Assembly (NCBI RefSeq): GCF_001680005.1
Contig: NC_033562.1
Location: 1,302,001 to 1,366,000, forward strand
DNA: 64,000 bases
Reading direction: 5' to 3'
Source: Plasmodium coatneyi
Taxonomy: Eukaryota; Apicomplexa; Aconoidasida; Haemosporida; Plasmodiidae
The translations under genes were made by a program, and so were the position numbers. Position 1 is the stretch's first letter; each line of letters opens with the position of its first letter. Shown in pieces: positions 23,470-34,562 of this stretch. The notes below the pieces were generated by a model. The model had not been told where the DNA came from, did not search any database, and saw only the letters and a program-made list of their open reading frames with translations.

Positions 23470-24306
23470 ATGGCTAAGTCGAAGGGGAAACGAATAGCAC
23501 TGACCCTAACTATAGCAGCAACACTTGCCGTTCACTTCTGGGAGACATGTTTTGCATATGTAATTAAGCAGCGACCTAGCTTGCGTCTAAGTCGCTACAC
23601 CATAAGAGGGCGGGAACCAAGTACCGCCCTTCGAATGTCAACTAACCAAAATGAGAAGGACCTAAAAATCGTCCTGTACCCAGACCCGGTTCTTCGGAAG
23701 AAGTGCAACGAGGTGGTGAACTTTGATGATAATTTGAGGGTAAGTGGAGGTGCAAGAGACGCATCGAAATGACGCACATGCGGTCACAGCCCGATCACTT
23801 CTCCGTTTTACTTCCTCGTTTTGTTTCCCTTTTTTACCTCCCCCTCACAGACCCTCGTAAGGAGCATGTTCAACGTGATGTATGAAAGTAAAGGCATGGG
23901 GTTAGCAGCTCCCCAAGTGAATATCAGCATGAAGATAATCGTGTGGAATGCACTCTATGAAAAAAAAAAAAAGGAAAATGAAAGGGTCTTCCTTAACCCG
24001 AGCATTGTGGAATCAAGTCTAATTCGATCCAAATTGGTAGAGGGATGCTTGTCATTTCCAGGCATTGAAGGGAAGGTAGATCGGCCAAGTGTTGTGTCCA
24101 TCAGTTACTACGACTTAGACGGCAATAAACATTTGAAAATTTTGAAGGGGATCCATGCGAGGATATTCCAACATGAGTATGACCACCTAGATGGCGTTTT
24201 ATTTATCGACCGATTTAGTCAGTCCGAGAAACATAAAGTTCGAGCCAAGCTGAACGAAATGATCCGCACCTATAGGAGTAACTACGAGGGCGAGCCCGCC
24301 ATATGA
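23470..24306 (+). CDS. PDF: Peptide deformylase, apicoplast-targeted
   Basis: Exons are 23470-23739 and 23851-24306 (donor GTAAGT, acceptor CTCACAG), giving 241 residues. The enzyme removes the formyl group from the initiator Met of newly made proteins. All three family motifs are present: GMGLAAPQ (residues 105-112), EGCLSF with the metal-binding Cys at about 156, and HEYDH (residues 198-202) with the two His ligands and the catalytic Glu. The N-terminus has a hydrophobic signal (RIALTLTIAATLAVHFW) followed by a basic Arg/Ser-rich stretch, the bipartite leader expected for import into the apicoplast. In malaria parasites that organelle translates with formyl-Met. The next gene, on the opposite strand, is an apicoplast ribosomal protein. 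Confidence 0.95.
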
Positions 24307-24677
24307 GGTGGGTCGAAGAGGGTACCTCTCCATTATGTGTCTAAGCTGCACCTCTCATTTGGCAATTCACACGTAGGAGGGCTTCTCCCGTTAGAAGTCA
24401 ACTGACACGATAAGTCTACTTTTACGGGAGAAAAAAATAAACAAATTAAATACAAGTACATAACTGCGCCAAAAAAATAAGGCGTAACGATGGGCGGAGT
24501 GCGAACGGGTACAGCCGCGGGATAAACTTCCTGGGGGATAAAATGTACACAAAAAAGAAGGAGTAAAAAAAAAAAAGGGCAAACAACACGGAAACATGGG
24601 TCAAAAAAGGGGTGGGATTTATCCCCCTGACATGTTCATCCCAGCTACTGGCCACCTAACGTGCCCCCCCGATGGGC
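24307..24677. other. 3' intergenic stretch between convergent deformylase and bL35
   Basis: The two genes converge here with about 370 bases for both 3' UTRs. No other feature is seen. Confidence 0.5.
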
Positions 24678-25169
24678 CTACGTATGAATGGCGCTCTTGT
24701 ACTTCTTCGCAATGCGGTTAGAAGCGATGGTAGTCGTCTTCCGCAGGGACGCTTTATTGGACGATGTTTTCTTCCTCAGCATATGATTCCTCCCCGCTTT
24801 TTTTCGTATCAGCTTTCCATTTTTTGTTATTTTAAAGCGCTTCGCAATTGACTTGTTCGTTTTGGGTTTCACGTTTGTATTCCCACGAACGTACAGATGG
24901 GAGAAACGGAAGTTGCTCTTTTTCAATCCATGTTGTGTGTGTAGAAATAGCGTCGCCTTTATGTGTGTTCGCTTTTTATTTATACACTTGTGTGCGTATT
25001 CATTTGTCAATGTGTGCTTATAGGCACCTCTTTTTTTTCTCCAGCTGTTTCTCAGTATAGCACTACATATGAGTTGTCTTTCATTCCTTCCGTCGTGGGA
25101 AAGCTTTTCTGAGTAACCAAGTCGGAGCGCCAGGAGCAACACGATAAGAATGAGGAAGCAGCACGTCAT
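24678..25169 (-). CDS. Apicoplast ribosomal protein bL35
   Basis: A single exon encodes 163 residues. Residues 1 to about 20 (CFLILIVLLLALRLGYS) are a signal peptide and residues 20-95 a basic transit-like region. Residues from about 99 are the bacterial L35 domain: KPKTNKSIAKRFKIT, then NGKLIRKKAGRNH, LRKKTSSNKASLRK and the Ile-Ala-Lys-Lys end. L35 is a small basic protein of the large subunit of bacterial-type ribosomes. The bipartite leader points to the apicoplast and not the mitochondrion. The domain is close to full length (about 62 residues). It converges with the deformylase gene, and both serve apicoplast translation. Confidence 0.88.
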   Translation of the reverse strand: MTCCFLILIVLLLALRLGYSEKLSHDGRNERQLICSAILRNSWRKKRGAYKHTLTNEYAHKCINKKRTHIKATLFLHTQHGLKKSNFRFSHLYVRGNTNVKPKTNKSIAKRFKITKNGKLIRKKAGRNHMLRKKTSSNKASLRKTTTIASNRIAKKYKSAIHT

Positions 25170-26841
25170 GCTTCTTCACAATGAAGTCATGTGTGTGCGT
25201 TTATATTGGTATGCCTATATATTTGTGTTCCCGTGAATATATTTTTTTTTCTGTGGGGGGGTATATTTCCACATTCACTCCTTCCGTGTGTGTATCTCTC
25301 CGCAGGTGAATACTCACTCGCGTTGGTACCCCATGTAGCTGCACAGACTATTTGTTGGCAACATTTTCTTCGCCCACATGGTGACTGGGTTTGCATTCAC
25401 AATTTTGTAAAAGGTAACCTCTTTCACGGAAAAAAAAAAAAGAAATACATGTCACACATTTTTCTGCCCAGTTAGTAATATGTATAAGAAAAGGAGCATT
25501 TGATAAGCAACCTTGGAAAAGGGGAGTTAATCTGATTCGCTTCGTCCGACGGAGTTTTACATTTACATATATTTACTTCGCTTCGCGTGGCATCCTCTTA
25601 GACAAGGCACGTTTACATGGCGCGTTTGGTGAGTTTTGGGGGGATTTTTTTTTTTTTTTTTTGAAGATTGTCACTTTGGGTAGCAACAAATGAATAGGCT
25701 CAGTCGGGGGAACGATCAGAAAGAGATCACTCCCCAGCGTGCCACACCTCTTTGCGGAAAAGAGCAGAGGTGTTTTCTTTAATGGTTGACTACCTCGGCT
25801 AATTGTTGTGGCTAAGCGCGTACTTCACTGAACGGGGGGACGCATTGAACGGTGGTCGTTTTTCGACCCATCCGTTTGCACAATGGGTTGTACACAGGAA
25901 TGCCCTTTCGCGCTGACGCCCTTTCCCTCATCCCAATGTATGTGTGTTAGCAACCACGCTTGTATTGCTTCTTCGCGTGCTGCAAAAAAAAAAGGGGAAA
26001 TACTAAAGGGAGGGGAGAAATGGGAACATTTATCCCCTGCGAAGACTTCCCCGTTTGGTTCTTTAAGAAAAAAAATGTGTACATATGGACGTATTTATCG
26101 TATGTTTTGCCCCAAATGGGACAGTCATTGACTTAATAACTCGTGGCAAACTCTTGGGGGCAGAGTTCTGGAGAGTCGCTCGTGAAACCTCCTATAGTAT
26201 ACACAGTCGGTTCACCTCCACATGCATAATCATGCATTTCTCTGCACACGGTGAAGCACGCACCAGGGTGAACTCCCACGAAATAGCGTAACCCTGGGGA
26301 AAACGCAAAAGGCAGCAGGATATATGGTTTCCCCCATCCCCGAGCAAATGCTTGAAGTGGCAATAATTGGTAAAGAGGTTTGGACGAATTGGGACAAGCG
26401 CATGGCAATTTTCGAAACATGGGACACGCTGTTTGCGCGACCGCTGCAGCATTTATGGGAGCCGCGTTCATATACATGGATAAAAGGATAAATGGATAAA
26501 TGTACGGAGCGCTATGTAACGGCCCACCACGGCTTGCCTTAGCAGACTGCTTCACCAGTTAGCTGCCAAATTGGCTGCGCCAAAGCTGCCTTCTTGCTCC
26601 GACCATGGGCCACCCCCCAAATGTGGACCTACAAACCCCCGCGACGCAGAACGCAAAGGTCAAAATTTTGTGCCTCGGACCCACCCTTTTTTATTTTTCT
26701 CCCTGCATAGAAAAAAGGCAAAATTTCTATTTATTTTCTTTAAAAAGTTCCTTCTTTTTTAAAAAAAAATAACTACAAAAGGGGGGATACTACAATTGCA
26801 TTATTTAGGTGAAAAAAGAAAAAAATTAGTACGCATAGGAT
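25170..26841. other. Intergenic stretch upstream of bL35
   Basis: No convincing gene is seen. An open minus-strand frame at 26133-26555 lacks codon bias or recognisable motifs. The left part should hold the bL35 promoter. Confidence 0.45.
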
Positions 26842-27172
26842 TTACAAAAAGTACAGGAAAATTAGCAGCCCTGAGGTGAATTTATTTGACGTATCATCCT
26901 CTGGGAAGAGTTCCAATTCGATGTTCCTCTGCGCGTGAGTGATGCGTATGCTGCTCCTCTCGAATGCATCGTAGTGGTTTTCCTTTTCTTTCGAACGATT
27001 GGGAAGTTGGTTCATCTTAACGTCTGTTTTAGTTACCTTGCATGTACATATATATATGTATATATTAGCTAGGAATCTACAGGATAGTTTTTTTTACCTT
27101 TTCTTTCCCTGAGTAAATTACCTCACGTCGTGGAAAGAGCGTCCTCCCACGCCCACTGTTAACCACGCTCAT
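26842..27172 (-). CDS. Candidate two-exon small protein, function unknown
   Basis: On the minus strand, exon 1 is 27098-27172 (25 codons, MSVVNSGRGRTLFPRREVIY...; donor GTAAAA). Exon 2 is 26842-27036 (64 codons plus stop), joined in phase 0. The intron is about 61 bases, normal for Plasmodium, but its acceptor (TGCAAG) is weak. If exon 1 is wrong, a 57-residue frame from ATG (MNQLPNRSKEKENHYDAF...) still stands. The product ends with a short hydrophobic stretch (GLLIFLYFL), which could be a weak tail anchor. I do not recognise it. The charged, mixed composition of both exons differs from the flanks. It would be divergent from PA28, whose start is 356 bases away. Confidence 0.42.
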
Positions 27173-27528
27173 CTACATGCTTGCGTATAAAATTGGTGCG
27201 CAGATAAATCCACATAATTGACGCGGCTGTACCGAAATATTTGCTGCGATCCGTTGGTGAGTCTCCATTGCAACCTGCACGTCCAAACGTAAAGCGGCGA
27301 GGGTAACCCAACCGGTGAGGCTATTCACATCCGTCCCAACCGACGTGGAGAAGTCTCTGACTGGTGCAGTTATATCATGCTACCGGAGGAGAGGTAGAAC
27401 AAAGGAGCGAAAAGGAAAAGAAAATAACCAAGACAAGATAAACGTGATAGACACGCCAGGCTAGTGTCACTGCGGCAAAATTCTTCCCGGCGCATCGCCA
27501 TAAATAAGAAGACGCCTCTGCCCCCATA

Positions 27529-28356
27529 ATGGAGAACATCCTAAGCAAAGTGGACAAAATAGAGCCGTTCGACGCAAAGGTGAAGGAGGAGTACAACCAG
27601 TTCAAGTACGATGTAACGAAGCAAGCAATAGAATCCTTAAGAGAGAGAATCCCCAAAAGGATCCTCTACTTCAACACACTGGTTAATGTAAATGCAGAAC
27701 CAGGTTCCATCCTAGATGTAAGCGACCTAGATACAAACACATACAAATATACAACAAACCAGACGGAGGAAAATACACGGAAAAAGCATAAGACAAAGGA
27801 TCACGATGTGATTGAAAAGAAAAAAGACTCCATAGAAATGAACAAAAATGACATCCATTTTGAGGAAAAAAAAATAGTAATAGATGAAAATGTTATATAT
27901 ACTCATTACGTTCCTTCCCACAAACAAATAAGTGCAGAGCTTGAAAAAATAAAAGCCTATTCGTCTGAACTTATCGAAATAATAGGTAATATAAAATTGT
28001 GGATTCAGTTGAATGTGCCCAGAATTGAAGATGGGAATAATTTTGGTGTAGGAATTCAAGAGGAAGCTATACAGGAGCTGGCTAGGGTTGAAGAAAGCGC
28101 TTTCAACCTTTACGATGCGGTTGTGAAGTACTATATGGATAGAGCGAAATTATCGACCAAAGTTATTAAGTACCCTAATGTGCATGACTACCAGGAAGCT
28201 GTCCAGGAGTTAGACAAGAAGGAATGGATTCACATAAAAATTACCCTCATTGATATGCGCAACAATTATATTATGCTTTACGATTTGTTGTGCAAAAATT
28301 GGGAGAAGGTTGTCAAGCCCAAAAATGAGGATGCCCATCATAGGATGACTTTCTAG
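27529..28356 (+). CDS. Proteasome activator PA28 (REG) subunit
   Basis: A single exon encodes 275 residues. PA28 forms a heptameric ring that caps the 20S proteasome and opens its gate without ATP. The helix-1 region (about residues 1-60: VKEEYNQFKYDVTKQAIESL, RIPKRILYFN) is followed by a charged, low-complexity insert of about 50 residues. The C-terminal helical domain follows. The activation loop NVPRIEDGNNFGVGIQEE (about residues 162-180) is nearly invariant in the family and is the key diagnostic. Malaria parasites are known to have a single PA28. Length is close to the animal proteins (about 250) plus the insert. Confidence 0.94.
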   Translation: MENILSKVDKIEPFDAKVKEEYNQFKYDVTKQAIESLRERIPKRILYFNTLVNVNAEPGSILDVSDLDTNTYKYTTNQTEENTRKKHKTKDHDVIEKKKDSIEMNKNDIHFEEKKIVIDENVIYTHYVPSHKQISAELEKIKAYSSELIEIIGNIKLWIQLNVPRIEDGNNFGVGIQEEAIQELARVEESAFNLYDAVVKYYMDRAKLSTKVIKYPNVHDYQEAVQELDKKEWIHIKITLIDMRNNYIMLYDLLCKNWEKVVKPKNEDAHHRMTF

Positions 28357-28825
28357 ATGTTCCTTACTGGGGCGGCCACGAGATAACACCGCAGTTCATA
28401 CTACGGCGATTTTTACATTCCTATTGCCTAGGTTAGAAGCAGGGAAAATTAGCTCGCTTGTTATGTGAATATTCTGCAAGGAAGATCTGCACAGGGGACA
28501 ACAATTTTCAACGAGTTCTCCAACTTGAGGGCAAACGTAATGGGTTTCATCTTCGTGCGTAGTTACGAAGATGGAGCGTCGTTCCTGGGGGTGGCATCTT
28601 TGGAGTATACAATTTTAAGAAAATGGGTCACCCCGCTTTACAGTGATGTGCTTGCTGGAGCCATGCTTCCCCGCGCGCATGGTTATCCACAATTTGTCGA
28701 TTGTGCATACGTGTGTACATTTACGTGCGTGTGAACTTACATGATGGGGCCTGTTCTCATAGATTCTTTCCTTTTTTTTTAATAAACTGTCTTGATTTTT
28801 CTTTTAAACACAATTTTCGCGTAAC

Positions 28826-28858
<33 letters not shown>

Positions 28859-29164
28859 CCATACGAAGAGTACGCTCTCGAAGGGGCAGCTACCATTCGG
28901 GTAGTCACCACTTTGCAGTGGGAAATGTGTACACCTCTGCTAACCTATCACGGAAGCAATTCGGTGAGGATGCCAAGGAGGGAAAGCTCACTGGGGCCCT
29001 CCAAAAGTGTGGTAGATGCACTTCAGGTGGACTTCACAAAAAGGGGAAAAAAAAAGAAACGAATGCTTGTCCCATCATATGTGCGCTGTGGAGGACCCTA
29101 CAGTTTACAAAATGTGTAACTCGCTAACCAGCCTGATTTGTTACCCTCTCCCCTGGAATGAACC
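28357..29164. other. 3' intergenic stretch between PA28 and the eIF2D-like gene
   Basis: The two genes converge here. A 31-base A run lies at about 28827-28857. No gene is supported. Confidence 0.5.
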
Positions 29165-31826
29165 CTACTTGGTATTCAGCGCAATGTACTTCCTAGGGAG
29201 GTTATAATTTTTAATCAAAATGTCGTGAATCATATTTACGACATTGCCCTGGACGAGGACTTCCTCCTTTTTGGTGGAAGCTGAAATGACAATGGAACAG
29301 GAACAAGCTAGCTGTTTCTGTACGTGTTCAGTAAATTTGTTGAGATCCACATGGAATAGGAACAAATTTGTAATGTGGGTAACATATTTTTTCCCTTTCA
29401 TCCTGGCAACTGCATAGATGTGAATGGAAGGGCACTTCCCCTTTGTCACTTTAATTGGGTCTACATCGAAATTAGCATTCGGCTTGATAATGGCATAGCA
29501 GGGAAGTTGGGTGGAGATGAACTGGCTGAGTAGAGACTCATATAACATGGTAGACGACTCACATGGGACATTTAAAACGGCTCTCAAATCATCGTTTAGC
29601 TTTACCATTTGTGAATCCTTACCGCTCACTAACTTCTGCTTCTGTACATATGACTTTAGAACATCCTTTAACTGCATAATGTTGTAATAGGAACTCCTTT
29701 CCGACTTGCTATCCACACATTTGAAAATATTTATCCCTTTGGAGGATGGCATGTAGAATTCAAGTACCTGTGCACCTTTATTTGTTGCTTCATTTTTTGC
29801 ACTTTTGTCGTGATGAGTATTGTTTGAATTGCATTCCACTCCGTTTTGTGCAGCTGCCCCATCATTTTCACCGCCCTCCAATTGGCACATTTTCTTTTCC
29901 TGCAAGGACATGGGTTTATAAGACGAGATGATGGAACTTCCCTTCCTTATATTCACCACGGATATGACATTTCTGTTTTCTTTTATTTTTATAAGCTTTA
30001 ACTTGGATAAATGCTGAATAAATTTGCTGATTTTTTTGTATGTTGATTTTTTAACATCCAATTCTAGGTTCACTTCTTTTGCTCTTATTTTGCTTATAAT
30101 GTTGGTTGGGATGCCCAACTTTTGTAGCTCTTTCAGGAAGGGTTCATTTCTGTGAATGTACAAAAACTCCTTCGTCATCCTACTGTAAACTCCAGAAACT
30201 TCCAACGGGAGGTTGTCATCACTGAGTGATTGAACTACTTCCAGAAAAAGGAACATTAGTAGTGTATCCTGCTGTTCGCTGTTCAGTTGGAATTTGTCAT
30301 TTTCATCACCTTCGTGGGGCACATTTGCATTTGATTCCTCTACAGAGGAGGCTTCGCTTGCCGTTTCCTCATCGTCATATCTCTCCTCCTTCGATTCGTT
30401 TCTACTTTGAGCCTTTTTTATTGAAACTCTACTATTGCCATCCTGAATGCATTGCCCATTTTCTTCCGCTGAGTATTCATCCCACTCGTTCATTATATCT
30501 GTCTCTGTGTTGGTGATATTGTCCACCGTTTTGTTTATTTTGTCTATCTTGCCGTGCTCAGTTACGGCGTTAAGATCGAAGCATTGATTCTTCTGCTCAT
30601 TCGTTTTCTCCTCAGGGGCATTTACTTGATGGGAAGTCTCCTCCATTGAGTCGATACCCACTGTGCATTCTTTTTTCCTTCTACTTGGTAGATCTTGTTC
30701 CTTAAATTGGATGTCGGCCGCGGTTTGTTTTTTTCCTTCCTTGGCATTTTTGCTGCTGGGCGGATGTGCGTCGTCCCCTTTTGCGTGGCTCCTTTGTGCC
30801 AGTATCACTGCAAAATGTTTGTAAAAATTGTCTAGGCTTTTTTGGCTCGTGCCTTTTGGCTTGGTTTCGTTTCGTCCGTTGGGGCCTCCCTCCCCATTCG
30901 GCTTCTCCTGTTCGCTCTCATCCTCCGTGAAGGCTCGGTAGCGTTCATCATCGCTAGGGCTTTCATCGAGGAGGTTGTCATCATGTGGAGCATCACTATC
31001 ATCGTTTCTACCCTTTATATCGTTGCCCCCACTTTTCTTCGCACCTTTTTGCTGTCCCCCCGCATGAGCCTTTTTCTTCCCCTTATTCTCATCGTACACT
31101 TTAAACTCATCAAAATTGTCCACAACATTTTCCACCGAGTCGATAATTTTCCCCTGGAAGCTGCTGTGAGGAATAGTTTGGGAACCCAATTTCCAGAGCT
31201 CATCATTAAAAATGTGCACGACTTTTAAGCACTTCCCTTTTAAATTATAAAAGTTCTTGTTACTATCATAGTCCACTGAACATTGCCCAACTGCAAAAAG
31301 GTGGGGGTTATTAAAGACGCGAACACCCCATACACTCCCAACCTTTAGTTCTTCTACATGGTCTACTTCTTTGCATATCCCTGGGATCATCAAATCCGCC
31401 CCTTTCATCAAAAATTCAGAAGCAGGTGGGTATATCACAAAGCAGGGGATTATGTGCGGGAACTTCCATAATGTGTACACCGTTGGGAAGAGATCATTTT
31501 TGATGGTGAAGAGAACTGGGATGTTCTTCGATAAGTAGATAGTTATTTTTGTTTTTTGTACTTTACAGATACATGTGTTTTCCTTGTCCAAAATTTCGTC
31601 CACCTGTTCGTCACTGTTCAGGTTAAAGGTGTTCTTTATCGTCAGGGCTAGTCTGCGTATTTGTGTGGGTGGGGGTAGAATTACGTATCATGATGAAAAC
31701 TTCCCTTTGAGGCGTAACATAAAATTTGCCTCCCATTCCAGTAGACCTCCCTGTATGCACTTACTTTTTCCTGTCCTTATTTCCGAGGTAGTTTTTATTC
31801 CCAAGGGCTATTTTACTTTTAAACAT
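29165..31826 (-). CDS. eIF2D-like translation initiation factor (PUA and SUI1 domains)
   Basis: On the minus strand, exon 1 is 31765-31826 (MFKSKIALGNKNYLGNKDRK; donor GTAAGT) and exon 2 is 29165-31652, giving 849 residues. Long exon 2 has no ATG before the conserved domain. The small first exon supplies the start and joins in phase to KLALTIKNTF, matching the usual N-terminus of the family. Order: N-terminal domain with FPTVYTLWKFP, PUA domain with GADLMIPGI (about residues 100-190), a long acidic low-complexity linker (about 210-480), a winged-helix/SWIB-like region (about 485-600) and a C-terminal SUI1 domain (about 745-845, KVTKGKCPSI and GNVVNMIHDILI). eIF2D handles tRNA delivery and recycling of 40S subunits independently of eIF2. 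Confidence 0.92.
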
Positions 31827-32388
31827 GTTTTCCAAAGGGGAAGAAAAAGGTAAAAGGAGGGAATAAAGCAACACGGGACAAAATAACAATATCGAATTAT
31901 GTACTGACTAGCGGCAGAAAAAGTCCACTGCCCATCCCTACTTTTTCGACAACTCTATATTCAAATTTGTGACTTGCGTAAAATGTAGAAATAAAGGAGA
32001 GATAAATAACCTATTGTGTTGGAGCAAATATGCAGCACTGCTCTGCCTTTTTTTTTTTTTTTTTTTGGGTGGCCTTTGCGATTGGCATATCCCTGAGTGA
32101 TTTGATACTCGAATGGGGCAACATCAGATTGGGACTTTTTATTCTCTCCCTTTTTTTTTTTTCATCCTTTTTGTGTCCTCCCCTCACCGTTGACGTTGGC
32201 CTTCGCACTAGTGTTCACGTTCACAATTTCCAACCTATGGCGGTGCCGAATTAACATCGCGCCTATATTTAGTGACCGTAAAAAAATGAGACCTTGCTTT
32301 CACTCCCGCTGCATTATTCTGACGGCGTTTTTTACTCTTGCATGGCAAATTGCGCGCAGTATGCTCCGGTAAAGGAAATTGCAATTTT

Positions 32389-32420
<32 letters not shown>

Positions 32421-34562
32421 CGGTTACTCCAAGGGATACATAATTATGCATGAAGTAAACTCTGGGGGGGAAACAACCAGGGGAATATCGCGCATGCTTA
32501 AATTTTTCTCCATTTGACCTGGAGTGGCAAAAGAAAGGCGAACGAAAAGAGGGGCGGGAGGAAGGGACGTCCACGAAGTTTTACAGATGTTCCGTCAAGT
32601 TGCGCTTAACATGTTTAAAACTTGGAAAGGCAGGAACGATTCGTCTTGGTTTGTAGGTACTTGTTTGCACATTTTATAGCACACCTTTGTGCGTTCCTTC
32701 CCGAAGAGGCCAAGGAGGAAGGTTGAAATGGGGGCCCATCCCTAATGGCAAGTGTTGACCTGCGAGAAACCACCATTTATGGTAAGGGATATAATAACAT
32801 TTCCGCCCACCGCTGAAGTGCGCAAAGAAAAAAAGGAAGGACAGTTACAACGACAACTTATCAGGATCGACTTCCTTTTTCTGAAGAATTACCCTTTCGT
32901 TTAAAATAACTATAACCAGTTCATTCCACTTTACACATGGACGTAAATGGTTCGGGTTATATCACCATGTGTGGCGCGTGCACACGTGCAGTTACACAAG
33001 TACCCATGGTTCATTTCCTTTGTGTGGCACTTTAAACGAATGAATATCCATAGGAACGTAGAGGCACATGCACAGGGAGAAGAAGAACTCCCCACGCCAT
33101 CACCCCTTATCAATGGAAAAAAAAAAATAAAAGTTCCCTTACTTCGGCTTCTTACCTTCCCGTTTAATTCCCATTTTTCCAAAAAGCATACTAAAATGGC
33201 TAAAGTTTTATTTTCACGTTATACTTTTAAGAATAAACACATTGTTTATTTTGCTGAGATATTAAGAGGAAGGGGTTAATAATAAAATTGTCTATTGGAT
33301 TAGTTAGCGCGTTCTTTCGTGTAAGACGCATAGACAAACATCGCTTAATTTAGCATTTTGAGGAGGGGAAAAAAAAAAGGAACATCAGAAAGGGGCATAG
33401 CAGGGGTAGTAATTGTTGTGCTCTTCTTTTTAATATTTTTTTTTTGAACATCTTCCTGTCTACCATGTTTACATATGCATCAGGGGCTCTGCTTTGGCTA
33501 CACAACCTTGTCGCCTTTTTTAATGTCCAAAGTTGGGTACCTCCGTGGAGTTACTTCTCCAAGTTTGTTCCTTTCTAATTTGTTATTTGTCCATTTGTTC
33601 ACTGTTCACGATTTTTTTTTTTTTTTTTTTTTTTTTCCGTGTGCACATGTGCGTGCGCGGGGAGGGGTCCTCCGCAGCGAAGTTGGATGGGCAACTGGGG
33701 GGGACACACTAGCAGCGTAATGTTTAAAAGAGGAAAAACAGTGTTCGCAAAGGAGGTTAACATTTGACGAAAAAGAAGTCGAAATTTTGTTTAAAATATG
33801 TTAAACACTTTTGTAAAAGAAGTCATAGTTTTGGCAAAAAAAATGGAAAAAATTGCGGGGAAAAAAAATAAAGACAACATCGCTCGGCCATTTTCTACAA
33901 AAAGGAGAATTAAAATAAAAAATTGTACCACGAATAATCGCCTCGCTTAACGCATTTTTGTCTCCCCAATTTCCCAGTTTGTTATGTTGTGTGCACGCAG
34001 GCATAAGAAGTGTATATTTACACACACATACTTATATGTACGTGCATACGCATACGTGTGTGCAAATATATATACGCCCTTGTACCTGCGCGCATGCAAT
34101 TGTCCCTTTTGCAAATTAACAACTTTTCAAATAAGTAACCGCGTCTACACCACGTCTGTCGCTCGAGCGCTGTTACATTGAAGCAAAAATTGTATTGGCA
34201 ATGTGGGACACTTTTTTTCCACATCCTCTCTTAGCAAGTCAGAAGAGGAAGTGTATTTGCGTGCGATGGTGTACATCATTTTCGTCCGTTAACATAAAAC
34301 AAAAAATGATTTTTTTATAATTTTTAAAAGGAAGTACAACCCTCTGTATTAAAGATAAATAATCGTTTCAGGGATTTACAGGGAGGTGGGAACAACGGTT
34401 AATTCCAATTTCACGAGAAAAACGGTAACATTTCTACACATTCTTCATGTGAGTGGGAGCTCACAAAAAGCGTGCACAAATGCGTACCTACATACACTTG
34501 CGCCAACTTCGCCCCCCCTAGCGTTCTAACTGTTACAGAATAAGGAACAAATCTGATAAACA
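31827..34562. other. Divergent promoter region, eIF2D-like gene and SAM-domain gene
   Basis: 2.7 kb lie between two gene starts that point away from each other. Long T runs occur at 32048-32066, 32391-32420 and 33611-33636. No coding sequence is convincing on either strand. Confidence 0.5.

Noticed and set aside
26133..26555. 140-codon open frame on the minus strand
   Set aside because: It has no recognisable motif, mixed cysteine/proline texture and no codon pattern like neighbouring genes. It is probably chance.
28827..28857. Poly-A tail of a retrotransposed gene
   Set aside because: It is one of many pure A/T runs in core intergenic DNA, with no target-site duplication or adjacent gene copy.
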